Source: Pseudomonas sp. NC02 (GTDB lineage: Bacteria > Pseudomonadota > Gammaproteobacteria > Pseudomonadales > Pseudomonadaceae). From it: a stretch of 64,000 nt of DNA. A program made the translations under genes and the position numbers. The stretch's first letter is position 1. Every line of letters starts with the position of its first letter. This document shows, one piece after another, positions 42,937-52,897 of the stretch. The DNA lies in the NCBI RefSeq assembly GCF_002874965.1, contig NZ_CP025624.1:6572001-6636000 (forward strand), given 5' to 3'. Under the pieces are notes generated by a model. The model ran no database searches. It was not told where the DNA came from and saw only the letters and a program-made list of their open reading frames with translations.

Positions 42937-45330
42937 TTACCAGTTGTAAGCAACTTTACCGTAATAGAACGCGCCGCTGTAACCGTACGGCGAAAAAGTG
43001 CTATAGGCCAAATTGCCACCACTGCTGGCGTAGGCATTGAGTTTTTCCGGGTATTTGTCGGTGACGTTGTCGCCGCCAACGGTGAAGGTCCAGTTTTTCA
43101 GCTTGTAGTCGGCTGACAGATCCAACAGCCAGGCGGCCTTGAAGCGCTGGTCGTTGGTCGGGTCGGCCTGGTAGCTGGTGAATGAACCATAGCGCACCAA
43201 ATTACTGTGCAGCGCCCAGTTGCCGAAACTCAGGTCGTTGCCCAGGCTCAGCTTGTGCTGTGGCGTGGTATCGCCCAGCAGGCCGATGCGCTCGCGACGA
43301 TCCACCCGAACCAGGCTCGCGCCCAGGCTATCCAGTACGGACGGGTTGGCTTTTACGTCGGTGACCTTGGTGTGGTTGTAGTTGTAGCCCACGGTGCTGT
43401 TCCAGCGCACACCGTTGTCCAGTTGGTAGCGATAGTTGGCCACCAGGTCGACGCCATTGGTGGTGGTGTCGGTGGCGTTGGTGAAGTAGCGCACCGTGGT
43501 GTAGTTGATGTTGCCGACGCCATTGGCCTGCAGATACGCGAGCGCAGCCGGGTTCTTGCTCAGGTCCAGGTTGGAGGACAGGCTGATGCGGTCGCTGATG
43601 TCGATACGGTAGACATCGGCGGTCACGGTCAGGTTGTCGGTCGGCTCCAGCACCAGGCCGAGACTGTAGTTGCGGGACTTCTCGGCTTTCAGGTCTTCAG
43701 CGCCGAGCAGGCGCGCCACCTGGCTGTTGGCCGGGAAGGTGCCGGCTTCCTGGATGGTGTTGCCGATCAGTTGCGACGAGGTGTAGGCGAAGTTTTGCTG
43801 TGCCAGGGACGGCGCACGGAAACCGTTGGATACACTGCCGCGCAAGGCCACTTGCGGGGTGAAGTCGTAGCGCGCCGAGAGCGAGCCGCTGACGTTGGAG
43901 CCAAAATCACTGTAGTCCTCGTGACGCACGGCGGCGGAGGCACTGAGTTTTTCGGTGAAGTTGGTTTCCAGGTCCAGGTACTGCGCCCAGTTGTGGCGCG
44001 TGCTGGTGCCGGCGTCGGAATCACGGAAGCCGCCCAGGCCCGAGCTGCCGGTCTGGTAGTAGGACGCCGGGTCGCCCGCCTTGATCTGGTAACCCTGGTC
44101 CAGGTATTCGCCGCCAAACGCCACCGACACTGGATACGGCAACCAGCCCAGGCTGAATTCCCGCGACAGGTCCAGGCTGAGTTGCTTCTGGTCATTGACC
44201 AACGTGCCGTTGTCGAACTTGCGCGGCGTGGCCAGGCCCAGCGAGGTGTTGATGGTTTCGGTACCGATCTGGTACTGGTTCTTGCCGTAGTTGACCGACA
44301 CATCGTAGTGCCAGTCATAGGCCAACAAGCCGCGCAGGCCGACCGCCAGGGACGTGTCTTCCACGTCACCGCGAATCAACGGCAGGTAACCATTGGGGTT
44401 GAGCGCAGGAATGTTGTTGCTCGCGTTACTGGCCCGGTAGAACGCCGCCGTCTCGCCGCGGGTCTTGCTGTAGCCGCCAAACGCATAGAACTCGGCCGCA
44501 TCACTGAAGGAATATTCCGAGTTGAGAAACAGCTTGCCCTGGTCAGTGGCCGGCTCGCCCTGGCGGAACACCCGCTGGCCGTAGGTCGTCGAACCAACGC
44601 TGCCCGGACGCAGGTCCTTGCCGGCGCGGTTGGTGTAATCGTTGTCGGCGCCTTCGGCAGAGATGTTGATAAACCCGTTATCGCCCAGCGCCACACCGGT
44701 GTTGCCGCTGAGGTTGCGCTGGATACCGTCGCCCTTCTTGTACTCACCAAACTTGCTGGTGATCGAGCCGCCGTGGTCGTCATGCTTGAGGATCACGTTG
44801 ATCACCCCGGCAATCGCATCGGAGCCGTAGCGGGCCGATGCGCCGTCACGCAGCACCTCGATATGGTCGACCGCCGACAACGGGATCGCATTCAAATCCG
44901 CCGGCGCCGAGCCACGCCCAACCGCACCGCCGAGATTGACGAAGGCACTGGTGTGGCGACGCTTGCCGTTGACCAGCACCAACACCTGGTCCGGTGACAG
45001 GCCACGCAGCTGCGCCGGGCGCACCAGTTCGGCACCGTCTACCAGGCTCGGGCGTGGAAAGTTGATGGAAGGAATCAATCGGGCCAACACCGCGCCCAAC
45101 TCATCAGAGCCGGTGCTGCGCAAGGTGTCGCCGGAAATCACATCGATAGGTGACAACGAGGCACTGGCGGTGCGCTCTTGGGCGCGGGTGCCGGTGACAA
45201 TGACTGTATCGAGTTTGGGTACATCGGCAGTGGCCGTTTCGGCGGATGCCACTGGACTGAATCCCACAGCGGTCAGCAAATTAGCCGACAAAATCGCCGT
45301 GTACAGCAGGTGCTGCTTGTTGCTCCCCAT
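42937..45330 (-). CDS. TonB-dependent outer-membrane receptor
   Basis: A 797-residue receptor. Signal peptide (about 1-30, ending ASAETA), then plug domain with LDTVIVTGTRAQERTASASL (TonB-box-like) near 42, LRGLSPDQVLVLVNGKRRHT near 115 and VDHIEVLRDGASARYGSDAIAGVINVIL near 158. A 22-strand-type barrel follows with FRAPSLAQQNFAYTSSQL near 508, ending in YGKVAYNW with a terminal aromatic. No ECF or siderophore-type N-terminal extension is present and I find no Fur box upstream. The upstream motif is shared with ssuE, suggesting an organosulfur substrate. Confidence 0.92.
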   Translation of the reverse strand: MGSNKQHLLYTAILSANLLTAVGFSPVASAETATADVPKLDTVIVTGTRAQERTASASLSPIDVISGDTLRSTGSDELGAVLARLIPSINFPRPSLVDGAELVRPAQLRGLSPDQVLVLVNGKRRHTSAFVNLGGAVGRGSAPADLNAIPLSAVDHIEVLRDGASARYGSDAIAGVINVILKHDDHGGSITSKFGEYKKGDGIQRNLSGNTGVALGDNGFINISAEGADNDYTNRAGKDLRPGSVGSTTYGQRVFRQGEPATDQGKLFLNSEYSFSDAAEFYAFGGYSKTRGETAAFYRASNASNNIPALNPNGYLPLIRGDVEDTSLAVGLRGLLAYDWHYDVSVNYGKNQYQIGTETINTSLGLATPRKFDNGTLVNDQKQLSLDLSREFSLGWLPYPVSVAFGGEYLDQGYQIKAGDPASYYQTGSSGLGGFRDSDAGTSTRHNWAQYLDLETNFTEKLSASAAVRHEDYSDFGSNVSGSLSARYDFTPQVALRGSVSNGFRAPSLAQQNFAYTSSQLIGNTIQEAGTFPANSQVARLLGAEDLKAEKSRNYSLGLVLEPTDNLTVTADVYRIDISDRISLSSNLDLSKNPAALAYLQANGVGNINYTTVRYFTNATDTTTNGVDLVANYRYQLDNGVRWNSTVGYNYNHTKVTDVKANPSVLDSLGASLVRVDRRERIGLLGDTTPQHKLSLGNDLSFGNWALHSNLVRYGSFTSYQADPTNDQRFKAAWLLDLSADYKLKNWTFTVGGDNVTDKYPEKLNAYASSGGNLAYSTFSPYGYSGAFYYGKVAYNW

Positions 45331-45659
45331 ACCGCTCCCCTTGGAATCAAAAGCCAGAACGTCAATGCTCTGAGCTCGTACGATCGATCCGTGTGGCGGA
45401 CGGTGGCGGTCATTTATTGGTTATTGGCAGAAAGTCGGTAGTCCGTTGGCATATAGCTTAATGATATTTATGTAACAAATTAAATACCTTTAAAGAATAA
45501 GCGAATGCATAAGCCCAGGCCGCTCCGCTCATCAGGATTGGCTGCCTCAATCCCTGTAGTTTCAGCGCAGGTTCAGCCTGGGGGCACGCTGAGCCTTCAA
45601 AATAGGCGCCTGTCACGACCCACCTGGCCGCCAACCGAATCGACTACCGAGGTCACTCC
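45331..45659. promoter_or_regulatory. 329-bp upstream region of the TonB-dependent receptor with the ssu-like motif
   Basis: No gene is supported here. The AT-rich core (about 45460-45513) contains tttaaagaataagcgaatgc followed by ataag (45489-45513). On the opposite orientation relative to its gene, it matches the ssuE upstream block almost base for base through aatg. The region is shared by the TonB receptor (leftward) and the PagP-like gene at 45660 (rightward). Confidence 0.45.
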
Positions 45660-46136
45660 ATGAAATACCGACTGCCCAGCCTGTTGTTCCTGGCACAGGC
45701 CACCACCGCCCTGGCGGCGGAAGTGCCGACCCAGGACGAAAAAGGCTTCTGGTATGCCCAGACGAGCGTCTACACCCGGCATTTTGCGCCGGACAAGGAC
45801 CACAACAACAACCAGGACCTGATCGGCCTGGAGCGCAATGAAGCGTCAGGCCTGGTGTATGGCGGGGCGACGTTTCGCAACTCGTTCAGCCAGCGTTCGT
45901 ACTACGCCTATGCCGGCAAACGCTACGACATGCCCGATTACCCGGTGTACTTGAAGCTGACAGGGGGTGTGATCCAGGGCTATCGCGGCAAGTACCGCGA
46001 CAAGATTCCGCTGAATGGACTGGGGGTAGCGCCGGTGATCATCCCCTCGGTGGGCACCCACTACGGGCCGGTCGCCGCCGAGCTGGTGTTGCTCGGGTTC
46101 AATGCGGCGATGGTGACCACGGGCGTTCGTTTCTGA
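45660..46136 (+). CDS. Divergent PagP-like outer-membrane protein (putative lipid A palmitoyltransferase fold)
   Basis: A 158-residue protein with a signal peptide (MKYRLPSLLFLAQATTALAA). Its order of blocks aligns by eye with E. coli PagP: an early His (SVYTRHFAPDKD, His41), a central TFRNSFSQRSYYAYAG where PagP has FKDSW, and late PVIIPSVGTHYGPVAAELV close to PagP's PLASVGYGP. PagP uses His, Asp and Ser; here the Asp position is Asn74 with Ser75 kept. A divergent PagP exists in P. aeruginosa (PA1343), and I cannot confirm that this is its orthologue. GAGG precedes the ATG. Confidence 0.6.
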   Translation: MKYRLPSLLFLAQATTALAAEVPTQDEKGFWYAQTSVYTRHFAPDKDHNNNQDLIGLERNEASGLVYGGATFRNSFSQRSYYAYAGKRYDMPDYPVYLKLTGGVIQGYRGKYRDKIPLNGLGVAPVIIPSVGTHYGPVAAELVLLGFNAAMVTTGVRF

Positions 46137-46156
46137 TCGAGCCGCTGAAGGGCTTC

Positions 46157-46284
46157 TGTGGCGAGGGAGCTTGCTCCGCTGGGTCGCGAAGCGGCCCCTG
46201 AAGTTCATGCGGTCTTTCAGATAGATCCCAGCGACTGTTTCGGGGCTGCTGCGCAGCCCAGCGGGAGCAAGCTCCCTCGCCACA
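46157..46284. repeat. Long composite REP palindrome, tgtggcgagggag class, copy B
   Basis: It has the same arrangement as 1905-2036: outer arms tgtggcgagggagc and gctccctcgccaca, inner arms (cgcgaagcggcccc and ggggctgctgcgcagccc) and a variable centre. It lies between convergent genes. Confidence 0.8.
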
Positions 46285-46286
46285 CG

Positions 46287-47255
46287 TTACGGGCGGGGTG
46301 CGTAGGCAAATACGTCAGCACGCATCTGGTGTGCATCCATGCCGGCCTCGACCAGCGCATCCAGGGTGCCGTAGATCATCGCCGGTGAACCGCTGGCGTA
46401 GACATGCACGGCCTTGAGGTCGCTGATGTCTTCGCACACCGCTTCATGCAACAGCCCGCAGCGCCCTTCCCAGCCACACAGGTCGCTGACCACTTTGTGC
46501 AGGAACAGGTTGGGCAGTTGCAGCCACGGGTCCCAGTGCTCGATGTCGTAGAAGTCTTCCGGTCGACGTACACCCCAATACAGATGCACCGGGTGCTTGA
46601 AGCCACTGGCGCGACAGTGTTCGATCAGGCTATGCATCTGGGCCATGCCGGTGCCGGCGGCGATCAGCACCAGCGGCCCGTCGGGCAGTTCCGCCAGGTG
46701 GGTGTCGCCAAACGGCATTTCGATGCGGGCCATCTGGTTGCGCTGCAACTGCTCCAGCAGGCTGCGGGCGCTGTCTTCCCGGGCCAGCACGTGCAATTCC
46801 AGCTCGCGCCCGGCGTGGGGCGCCGAGGCCAGGGAGAATGCCGACTTCTCGCCGTTTTCCCGCTCGATCATCAGGTATTGCCCGGCGTGGTAGCGCACCG
46901 CCTTGCCGGCCGGAGCCCGCAGGCGCACGCGCCATACGTCACCGCCCACCTCGACGCATTCACTCAGTTGGCAAGACAGTTTGCGCACCGGCAACTCTCC
47001 CGGCGCCAGCACGCCATCCCACAACACAATGCAATCTTCCAGCGGTTCGGCAATGCAGGTATAGAACTCGCCATGGTCACGCACCTCACCGGCTTGCTGC
47101 ACCCGGCCTTCCACCAGCAGCGCCGCGCACACGTGGCACACGCCATTGCGGCAGGCCTGGGGGCAATCGTAGCCCAGGCGGCGCGCGCCCTCGAGGATCC
47201 GCTCGCCAGGCGTCAGTTCAAGTACCGCACCGGAAGGCTGCAGGGTTACACGCAT
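46287..47255 (-). CDS. 2Fe-2S/FAD/NAD(P)H oxidoreductase (flavin reductase-like, next to ubiD)
   Basis: A 322-residue electron-transfer flavoprotein. The N-terminal ferredoxin domain has a plant-type cluster motif (CPQACRNGVCHVC near 30-43, with a further Cys near 66). The FAD domain has KAVRYHAGQYLMIE near 130 and the Arg-x-x-Ser-type FSLASAPH; the NAD domain has AAGTGMAQMHSLIEH near 200 and a terminal YASGSPAMIYG. It overlaps the ubiD stop by 1 bp (TGATG), so it is cotranscribed with ubiD. It may supply reduced flavin for the prenylated-FMN system, inferred. Confidence 0.85.
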   Translation of the reverse strand: MRVTLQPSGAVLELTPGERILEGARRLGYDCPQACRNGVCHVCAALLVEGRVQQAGEVRDHGEFYTCIAEPLEDCIVLWDGVLAPGELPVRKLSCQLSECVEVGGDVWRVRLRAPAGKAVRYHAGQYLMIERENGEKSAFSLASAPHAGRELELHVLAREDSARSLLEQLQRNQMARIEMPFGDTHLAELPDGPLVLIAAGTGMAQMHSLIEHCRASGFKHPVHLYWGVRRPEDFYDIEHWDPWLQLPNLFLHKVVSDLCGWEGRCGLLHEAVCEDISDLKAVHVYASGSPAMIYGTLDALVEAGMDAHQMRADVFAYAPRP

Positions 47256-48721
47256 CAATCTATTCCTAATTCTTTCCAGAGCGCATCGACACGGGCAGTG
47301 ACCGCTTCGTCCTTGACGATCACGCGGCCCCATTCGCGGGTGGTTTCACCCGGCCATTTATGGGTGGCGTCCAGGCCCATTTTCGAGCCGAGGCCCGATA
47401 CCGGGGAAGCAAAGTCGAGGTAGTCGATCGGCGTGTTGTCGATCATCACCGTGTCGCGCTTGGGGTCCATACGCGTGGTGATGGCCCAGATCACGTCGTT
47501 CCAGTCCCGGGCGTTGATGTCGTCGTCGGTGACAATAACGAACTTGGTGTACATGAACTGTCGCAAAAACGACCACACACCCAGCATTACCCGCTTGGCG
47601 TGGCCGGGGTACGACTTCTTCATCGTCACGATGGCCATGCGATACGAGCAGCCTTCGGGCGGCAGGTAGAAGTCAGTGATTTCCGGAAACTGCTTTTGCA
47701 GGATCGGCACAAACACTTCGTTCAACGCCACGCCGAGGATCGCCGGCTCATCCGGCGGGCGGCCGGTGTAGGTGCTGTGGTAGATCGGCTTGATCCGGTG
47801 GGTGATGCGCTCGACGGTGAACACCGGGAAGCTGTCGACTTCGTTGTAGTAGCCGGTGTGGTCGCCGTAGGGGCCTTCATCGGCCATCTCGCCCGGGTGA
47901 ATCACGCCTTCGAGGATGATTTCGGCGGTGGCCGGCACTTGCAGGTCGTTACCGCGGCATTTCACCAGCTCAGTGCGATTGCCGCGCAACAGGCCCGCGA
48001 AAGCGTACTCGGACAGGCTGTCGGGCACCGGCGTGACGGCGCCGAGGATGGTCGCCGGGTCGGCGCCCAGGGCCACGGAAACAGGGAATGGCTGGCCGGG
48101 GTGCTTTTCGCACCACTCACGGAAATCCAGCGCGCCGCCACGGTGGCTCAGCCAGCGCATGATGACCTTGTTGCGGCCGATCACTTGCTGACGGTAGATG
48201 CCGAGGTTCTGGCGGTCCTTGTTCGGGCCCTTGGTGACGGTCAGGCCCCAGGTGATCAGCGGGCCGACGTCGCCAGGCCAGCAGGTCTGCACGGGGAGCA
48301 TGCCGAGGTCGACATCCTCGCCTTCGATCACCACTTCCTGGCAAACCGCGTCTTTCACGACCTTGGGGGCCATGGCGATGATCTTGCGGAAGATGGGCAG
48401 CTTCGACCAGGCGTCCTTGAGCCCCTTGGGTGGCTCGGGCTCCTTGAGGAAGGCCAGCAGCTTGCCGATCTCGCGCAGTTCGCTGACCGACTCGGCGCCC
48501 ATGCCAAACGCCACGCGGTCGGGGGTGCCGAACAGGTTGCCGAGCACCGGGATATCAAAGCCCACCGGGTTTTCGAACAGCAGCGCCGGGCCCTTGTTGC
48601 GCAAGGTGCGGTCGCAAATCTCAGTCATCTCCAGGACCGGGGAAATCGGCACCTGGATACGTTTCAACTCTCCGCGCTGCTCAAGTTGCTGCACGAAATC
48701 CCGAAGATCCTTGAATTTCAT
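47255..48721 (-). CDS. ubiD: 3-octaprenyl-4-hydroxybenzoate decarboxylase
   Basis: A 488-residue prenylated-FMN-dependent decarboxylase of ubiquinone synthesis. It begins [22 protein letters not shown], contains [24 protein letters not shown] near 177 and [13 protein letters not shown] near 290, where the catalytic Glu and metal-binding residues sit. The ATG at 48721 is used, with GGGTGG upstream; a GTG four codons earlier is an alternative. It is followed by the flavin reductase-like gene in the same transcript. Confidence 0.94.
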   Translation of the reverse strand: MKFKDLRDFVQQLEQRGELKRIQVPISPVLEMTEICDRTLRNKGPALLFENPVGFDIPVLGNLFGTPDRVAFGMGAESVSELREIGKLLAFLKEPEPPKGLKDAWSKLPIFRKIIAMAPKVVKDAVCQEVVIEGEDVDLGMLPVQTCWPGDVGPLITWGLTVTKGPNKDRQNLGIYRQQVIGRNKVIMRWLSHRGGALDFREWCEKHPGQPFPVSVALGADPATILGAVTPVPDSLSEYAFAGLLRGNRTELVKCRGNDLQVPATAEIILEGVIHPGEMADEGPYGDHTGYYNEVDSFPVFTVERITHRIKPIYHSTYTGRPPDEPAILGVALNEVFVPILQKQFPEITDFYLPPEGCSYRMAIVTMKKSYPGHAKRVMLGVWSFLRQFMYTKFVIVTDDDINARDWNDVIWAITTRMDPKRDTVMIDNTPIDYLDFASPVSGLGSKMGLDATHKWPGETTREWGRVIVKDEAVTARVDALWKELGID

Positions 48722-48810
48722 TAACCATGCCACCCGTAAAATAGGCGTACATCCTACCTGCTCTTACGGTCGCTGGCAGCTTATTGAGCAGCATTGCCGA
48801 CGACACAGAC

Positions 48811-50796
48811 TCAAAGAGCCGATGCCTGGGTTTCATCGCGCAAGGCTTTGAACAAGGGTTCAAGAAACGCCTCGACATACCGCGAACCAACCGCCGAGAG
48901 GTGATTGTCGTCGGTGTACAGCGACTGACCGTCCAGTTCCACCCGGCACCAGTCATTCGCACTGCATAACTTGGGCGCCGGATCCATTACCTTTACCCCG
49001 GGATCAGCCGCCGCCATGCGCTCGAATACGCTGCTGATATAGGCCTGGCGCTGGAGGTGCTCATCCAGGGGCATGCCTTCTTTGTCGGTGGGCCGGCCGA
49101 GCATCGCCAGGCGACTCAGGCGGTAAGGCGGACTGAATTCCTGCAGGGGGACTTCCTTGACCAGCCACACCCGATGACCGCTGGCGCGCAATTGCTGCAC
49201 AAGGGCGCCCAGACTTTCAGCGAAGCGCCGCTCGGCGAAGGCGCGGTCATAGGTTCCGGTCGCCGGGTCCAGCAACGAAGCCTCGGTGTCACCATCGCGC
49301 TGCCCATAGACATACAGGCTCCAGCGCGCCACCAGCACCACGTCGCTAAAGGTTTCCTTGCCGAGCAGTTGCGTGACCTGCTGGTTAAAGGTCAAGCAGC
49401 CCGGAACGCTTTCCTTGCGATTAAACGGCAGGCAACCGGCATAACCTGCCTGCGTGACGCTGACACCGTACTTGCTGGCGCCGTCTCGCAACGCCGGAAC
49501 CAGCGCCGTGGCATGGCTATCGCCCCAGACCAGCGCGCGCGTCGGCGCGGACTGAGGTCCGAAATGACAAAATCCATGGTGGCGATTTTTCCCACCATCC
49601 ACCAGGCAGGCCATGAGGTCCGGGCTCCACTCGCGCGCCTGGGCAAATTGCAGCGCCTCGGGCGACAGGCGCCAAGGCAAGCCCTTCGTCAAGACCAGGC
49701 CTTTGCCGAGCAGTCCCACCCCAAGCAGCGCGATACCCGCCGCCACCAGGATTTGCTTGCGCCCTGCCAACAGCCGACGCTCACGGAACGGCGCCTCGAC
49801 AAACCGCCAGGACGCATAACCCAGCACCAGGCTCAACACAAACAGTGCACCAAGCTCCCACGGACCCAGCCCGTCGACACTGGCGTACTTGCCAAACACG
49901 TACACCGGCCAGTGCCACAGGTACCAGGAGTAGGAGATCAGGCCAATCCCCACCAGCAAGCGGCTACCCAGCAGCTTGCTCGTCAGGGTAGTTTGCTGGC
50001 CGTTGGCCCAAATCAGGCAGACCACGCCCACCACCGGCAACAGCGCTGCGGCGCCGGGAAAAGGCGTGCTCGGGTCATACGCGAAGACCGCCAGCAGGAT
50101 CAGGCCGAGGCCGGCAAGGCTGACGGCCTGCGCCAACGCCGGGCTGGCGCGGTACTCGCGTACCGGCATTACCGCCAGCATTGCGCCCGCCAACAGCTCC
50201 CAGGCACGCATCTGCAGCAGGAAAAAGGCTCTTTCCGGAGCGTGGGCCACCGCCCATGTACTCATGCCGAATGACACCAGCAACAACACGAACAGCGCCG
50301 TGCGCCAATATTTGAGCCGGCTCGACAGCAGTGTCAGCAGGAGTGGGAAGAGGATGTAGAACTGTTCTTCAACCGACAATGACCAGGTATGCAGCAACGG
50401 TTTGATATCGGAGGCCACATCAAAGTAACCGTCCTGACGCATGAAAAACAGGTTGGAGATAAACACCACCTGGTTATGTATCGAGCGCCCCAACTCGCTG
50501 TAATCCTTTGGCGCCAGCAGGAACCAGCCCACCACCAGCGCGCCGAGCATCATCACGAACAGTGCCGGCAGGATACGCCGCGCTCGCCTGGCCCAGAAGC
50601 TGACAAAACTGAAACGGCCGGCCTCACGCTCGCGCCAGATGATCGAGGTGATCAAGTAGCCGGAGATCACGAAAAACACGTCGACGCCGACAAAGCCGCC
50701 GGTAAAGCCCGGTACACCAAAATGAAACAGCACAACAGCGAGCACAGCTATGGCACGCAGGCCGTCAATGTCCCTGCGATAAGCGAGAATGGTCAT
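48811..50796 (-). CDS. Membrane O-acyltransferase fused to an SGNH hydrolase domain (OafA/OafB-like)
   Basis: A 661-residue protein. The N-terminal acyltransferase-3 part (about 1-370) has roughly ten helices and starts RRDIDGLRAIAVLAVVLFHF, followed by FFVISGYLITSIIW. The C-terminal part (about 390-661) is an extracytoplasmic SGNH esterase/acyltransferase with LVWGDSHATALVPAL (catalytic Ser) and a late DDNHLSAVG (Asp/His). These fusions add acyl groups to O-antigen, peptidoglycan or periplasmic glycans. The target is not indicated. It lies between ubiD and rho, the place I recall for PA5238. Confidence 0.88.
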   Translation of the reverse strand: MTILAYRRDIDGLRAIAVLAVVLFHFGVPGFTGGFVGVDVFFVISGYLITSIIWREREAGRFSFVSFWARRARRILPALFVMMLGALVVGWFLLAPKDYSELGRSIHNQVVFISNLFFMRQDGYFDVASDIKPLLHTWSLSVEEQFYILFPLLLTLLSSRLKYWRTALFVLLLVSFGMSTWAVAHAPERAFFLLQMRAWELLAGAMLAVMPVREYRASPALAQAVSLAGLGLILLAVFAYDPSTPFPGAAALLPVVGVVCLIWANGQQTTLTSKLLGSRLLVGIGLISYSWYLWHWPVYVFGKYASVDGLGPWELGALFVLSLVLGYASWRFVEAPFRERRLLAGRKQILVAAGIALLGVGLLGKGLVLTKGLPWRLSPEALQFAQAREWSPDLMACLVDGGKNRHHGFCHFGPQSAPTRALVWGDSHATALVPALRDGASKYGVSVTQAGYAGCLPFNRKESVPGCLTFNQQVTQLLGKETFSDVVLVARWSLYVYGQRDGDTEASLLDPATGTYDRAFAERRFAESLGALVQQLRASGHRVWLVKEVPLQEFSPPYRLSRLAMLGRPTDKEGMPLDEHLQRQAYISSVFERMAAADPGVKVMDPAPKLCSANDWCRVELDGQSLYTDDNHLSAVGSRYVEAFLEPLFKALRDETQASAL

Positions 50797-50901
50797 AAAA
50801 TCTTGTAATTTGCCTGATCGGATGGACAGCGAGTGTAGTCACACACGCGAGTTTGTTTCTAAACAGACACACACTAAAGCCAAACCTCCTTTTCCAGAAA
50901 C

Positions 50902-50935
50902 AAAAAAAATGGCGCCCCATGGGGCGCCATCCTTT
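50902..50935 (-). terminator. Strong intrinsic terminator after rho
   Basis: The palindrome atggcgccccatggggcgccat (50910-50930) is flanked by an A run on one side (T run on the rho strand) and ctttttg on the other. It terminates rho and perhaps transcripts in both directions. Confidence 0.85.
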
Positions 50936-50952
50936 TTGACCGAAGCGTCGTG

Positions 50953-52212
<1,260 letters not shown>

Positions 52213-52409
52213 ATAGGAATGACGTAATCATTTATGGAGGGGGGGAAATTAAGCTTTTGGCTTAATGAGGCCGCGCCGCAGAGAAGGCGACAGGATCGCG
52301 TACTAATCGAAAAGGAGAGCGTCGGCGACGGCTTGCAGGGGGCAGTGGAGAAACCAGTGCGGGGCCGAATGTACCACCTGAGTTTCAGAGCGTCTAGCCC
52401 TGTTTCACG

Positions 52410-52438
52410 AAAAAGCCCCGCAAATTGCGGGGCTTTTT
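52410..52438 (-). terminator. Intrinsic terminator after trxA
   Basis: The stem agccccgc-aaat-tgcggggct is flanked by A and T runs, 8 bp after the trxA stop on the minus strand. The A/T flanks on both sides make it bidirectional in form. Confidence 0.85.
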
Positions 52439-52446
52439 GAGGACGC

Positions 52447-52776
52447 TTAGATATTGGCGTCGAGGAAAGCCTGCAGCTGGGACTTCGACAGCGCGCCGAC
52501 CTTGGTGGCCTCGACGTTGCCGTTCTTGAACAGCATCAGGGTCGGGATACCACGCACGCCGTGCTTGGCCGGAGTTTCCTGGTTGTCGTCGATGTTCAGC
52601 TTGGCAATGGTCAACTTGCCTTCGTAAGTGGTGGCAATGTCGTCCAGGACCGGAGCGATCATTTTGCAAGGACCGCACCACTCAGCCCAGTAGTCAACCA
52701 GCACCGGGCCCTGGGCCTTCAGTACTTCGGCCTCGAAGGTCGCGTCGGTGACGTGCTTGATAAGATCGTTGCTCAT
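52447..52776 (-). CDS. trxA: Thioredoxin 1
   Basis: A 109-residue thioredoxin. Active site WCGPCK with Cys34 and Cys37; the cis-proline segment RGIPTLMLF and the Asp buried in [10 protein letters not shown] are present. The start [15 protein letters not shown] at 52776 fits the family; a longer in-frame start is rejected. It is upstream of rho, each with its own terminator. Confidence 0.96.
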   Translation of the reverse strand: MSNDLIKHVTDATFEAEVLKAQGPVLVDYWAEWCGPCKMIAPVLDDIATTYEGKLTIAKLNIDDNQETPAKHGVRGIPTLMLFKNGNVEATKVGALSKSQLQAFLDANI

Positions 52777-52897
52777 GGATGTCTCCGGGTTGTAAGCAAA
52801 AAAAACGTTGCCCATCATAGCCGCCCTTCCCGCGTTCAGGAAGCTGCAGCTGATTGACTCTTCCTATGATGGCGCATGAGTTTGGGTATAGCCCAAC

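Noticed and set aside
43207..44997. 596-codon antisense frame within the TonB-dependent receptor gene
   Set aside because: A shadow of the receptor gene; it shows low-complexity Val/Gly/Arg repeats and no motif.
45660..46136. Naming the PagP-like gene as a glycerol-3-phosphate transporter because glpT is nearby
   Set aside because: It is a 158-residue exported barrel-like protein, not a twelve-helix transporter.
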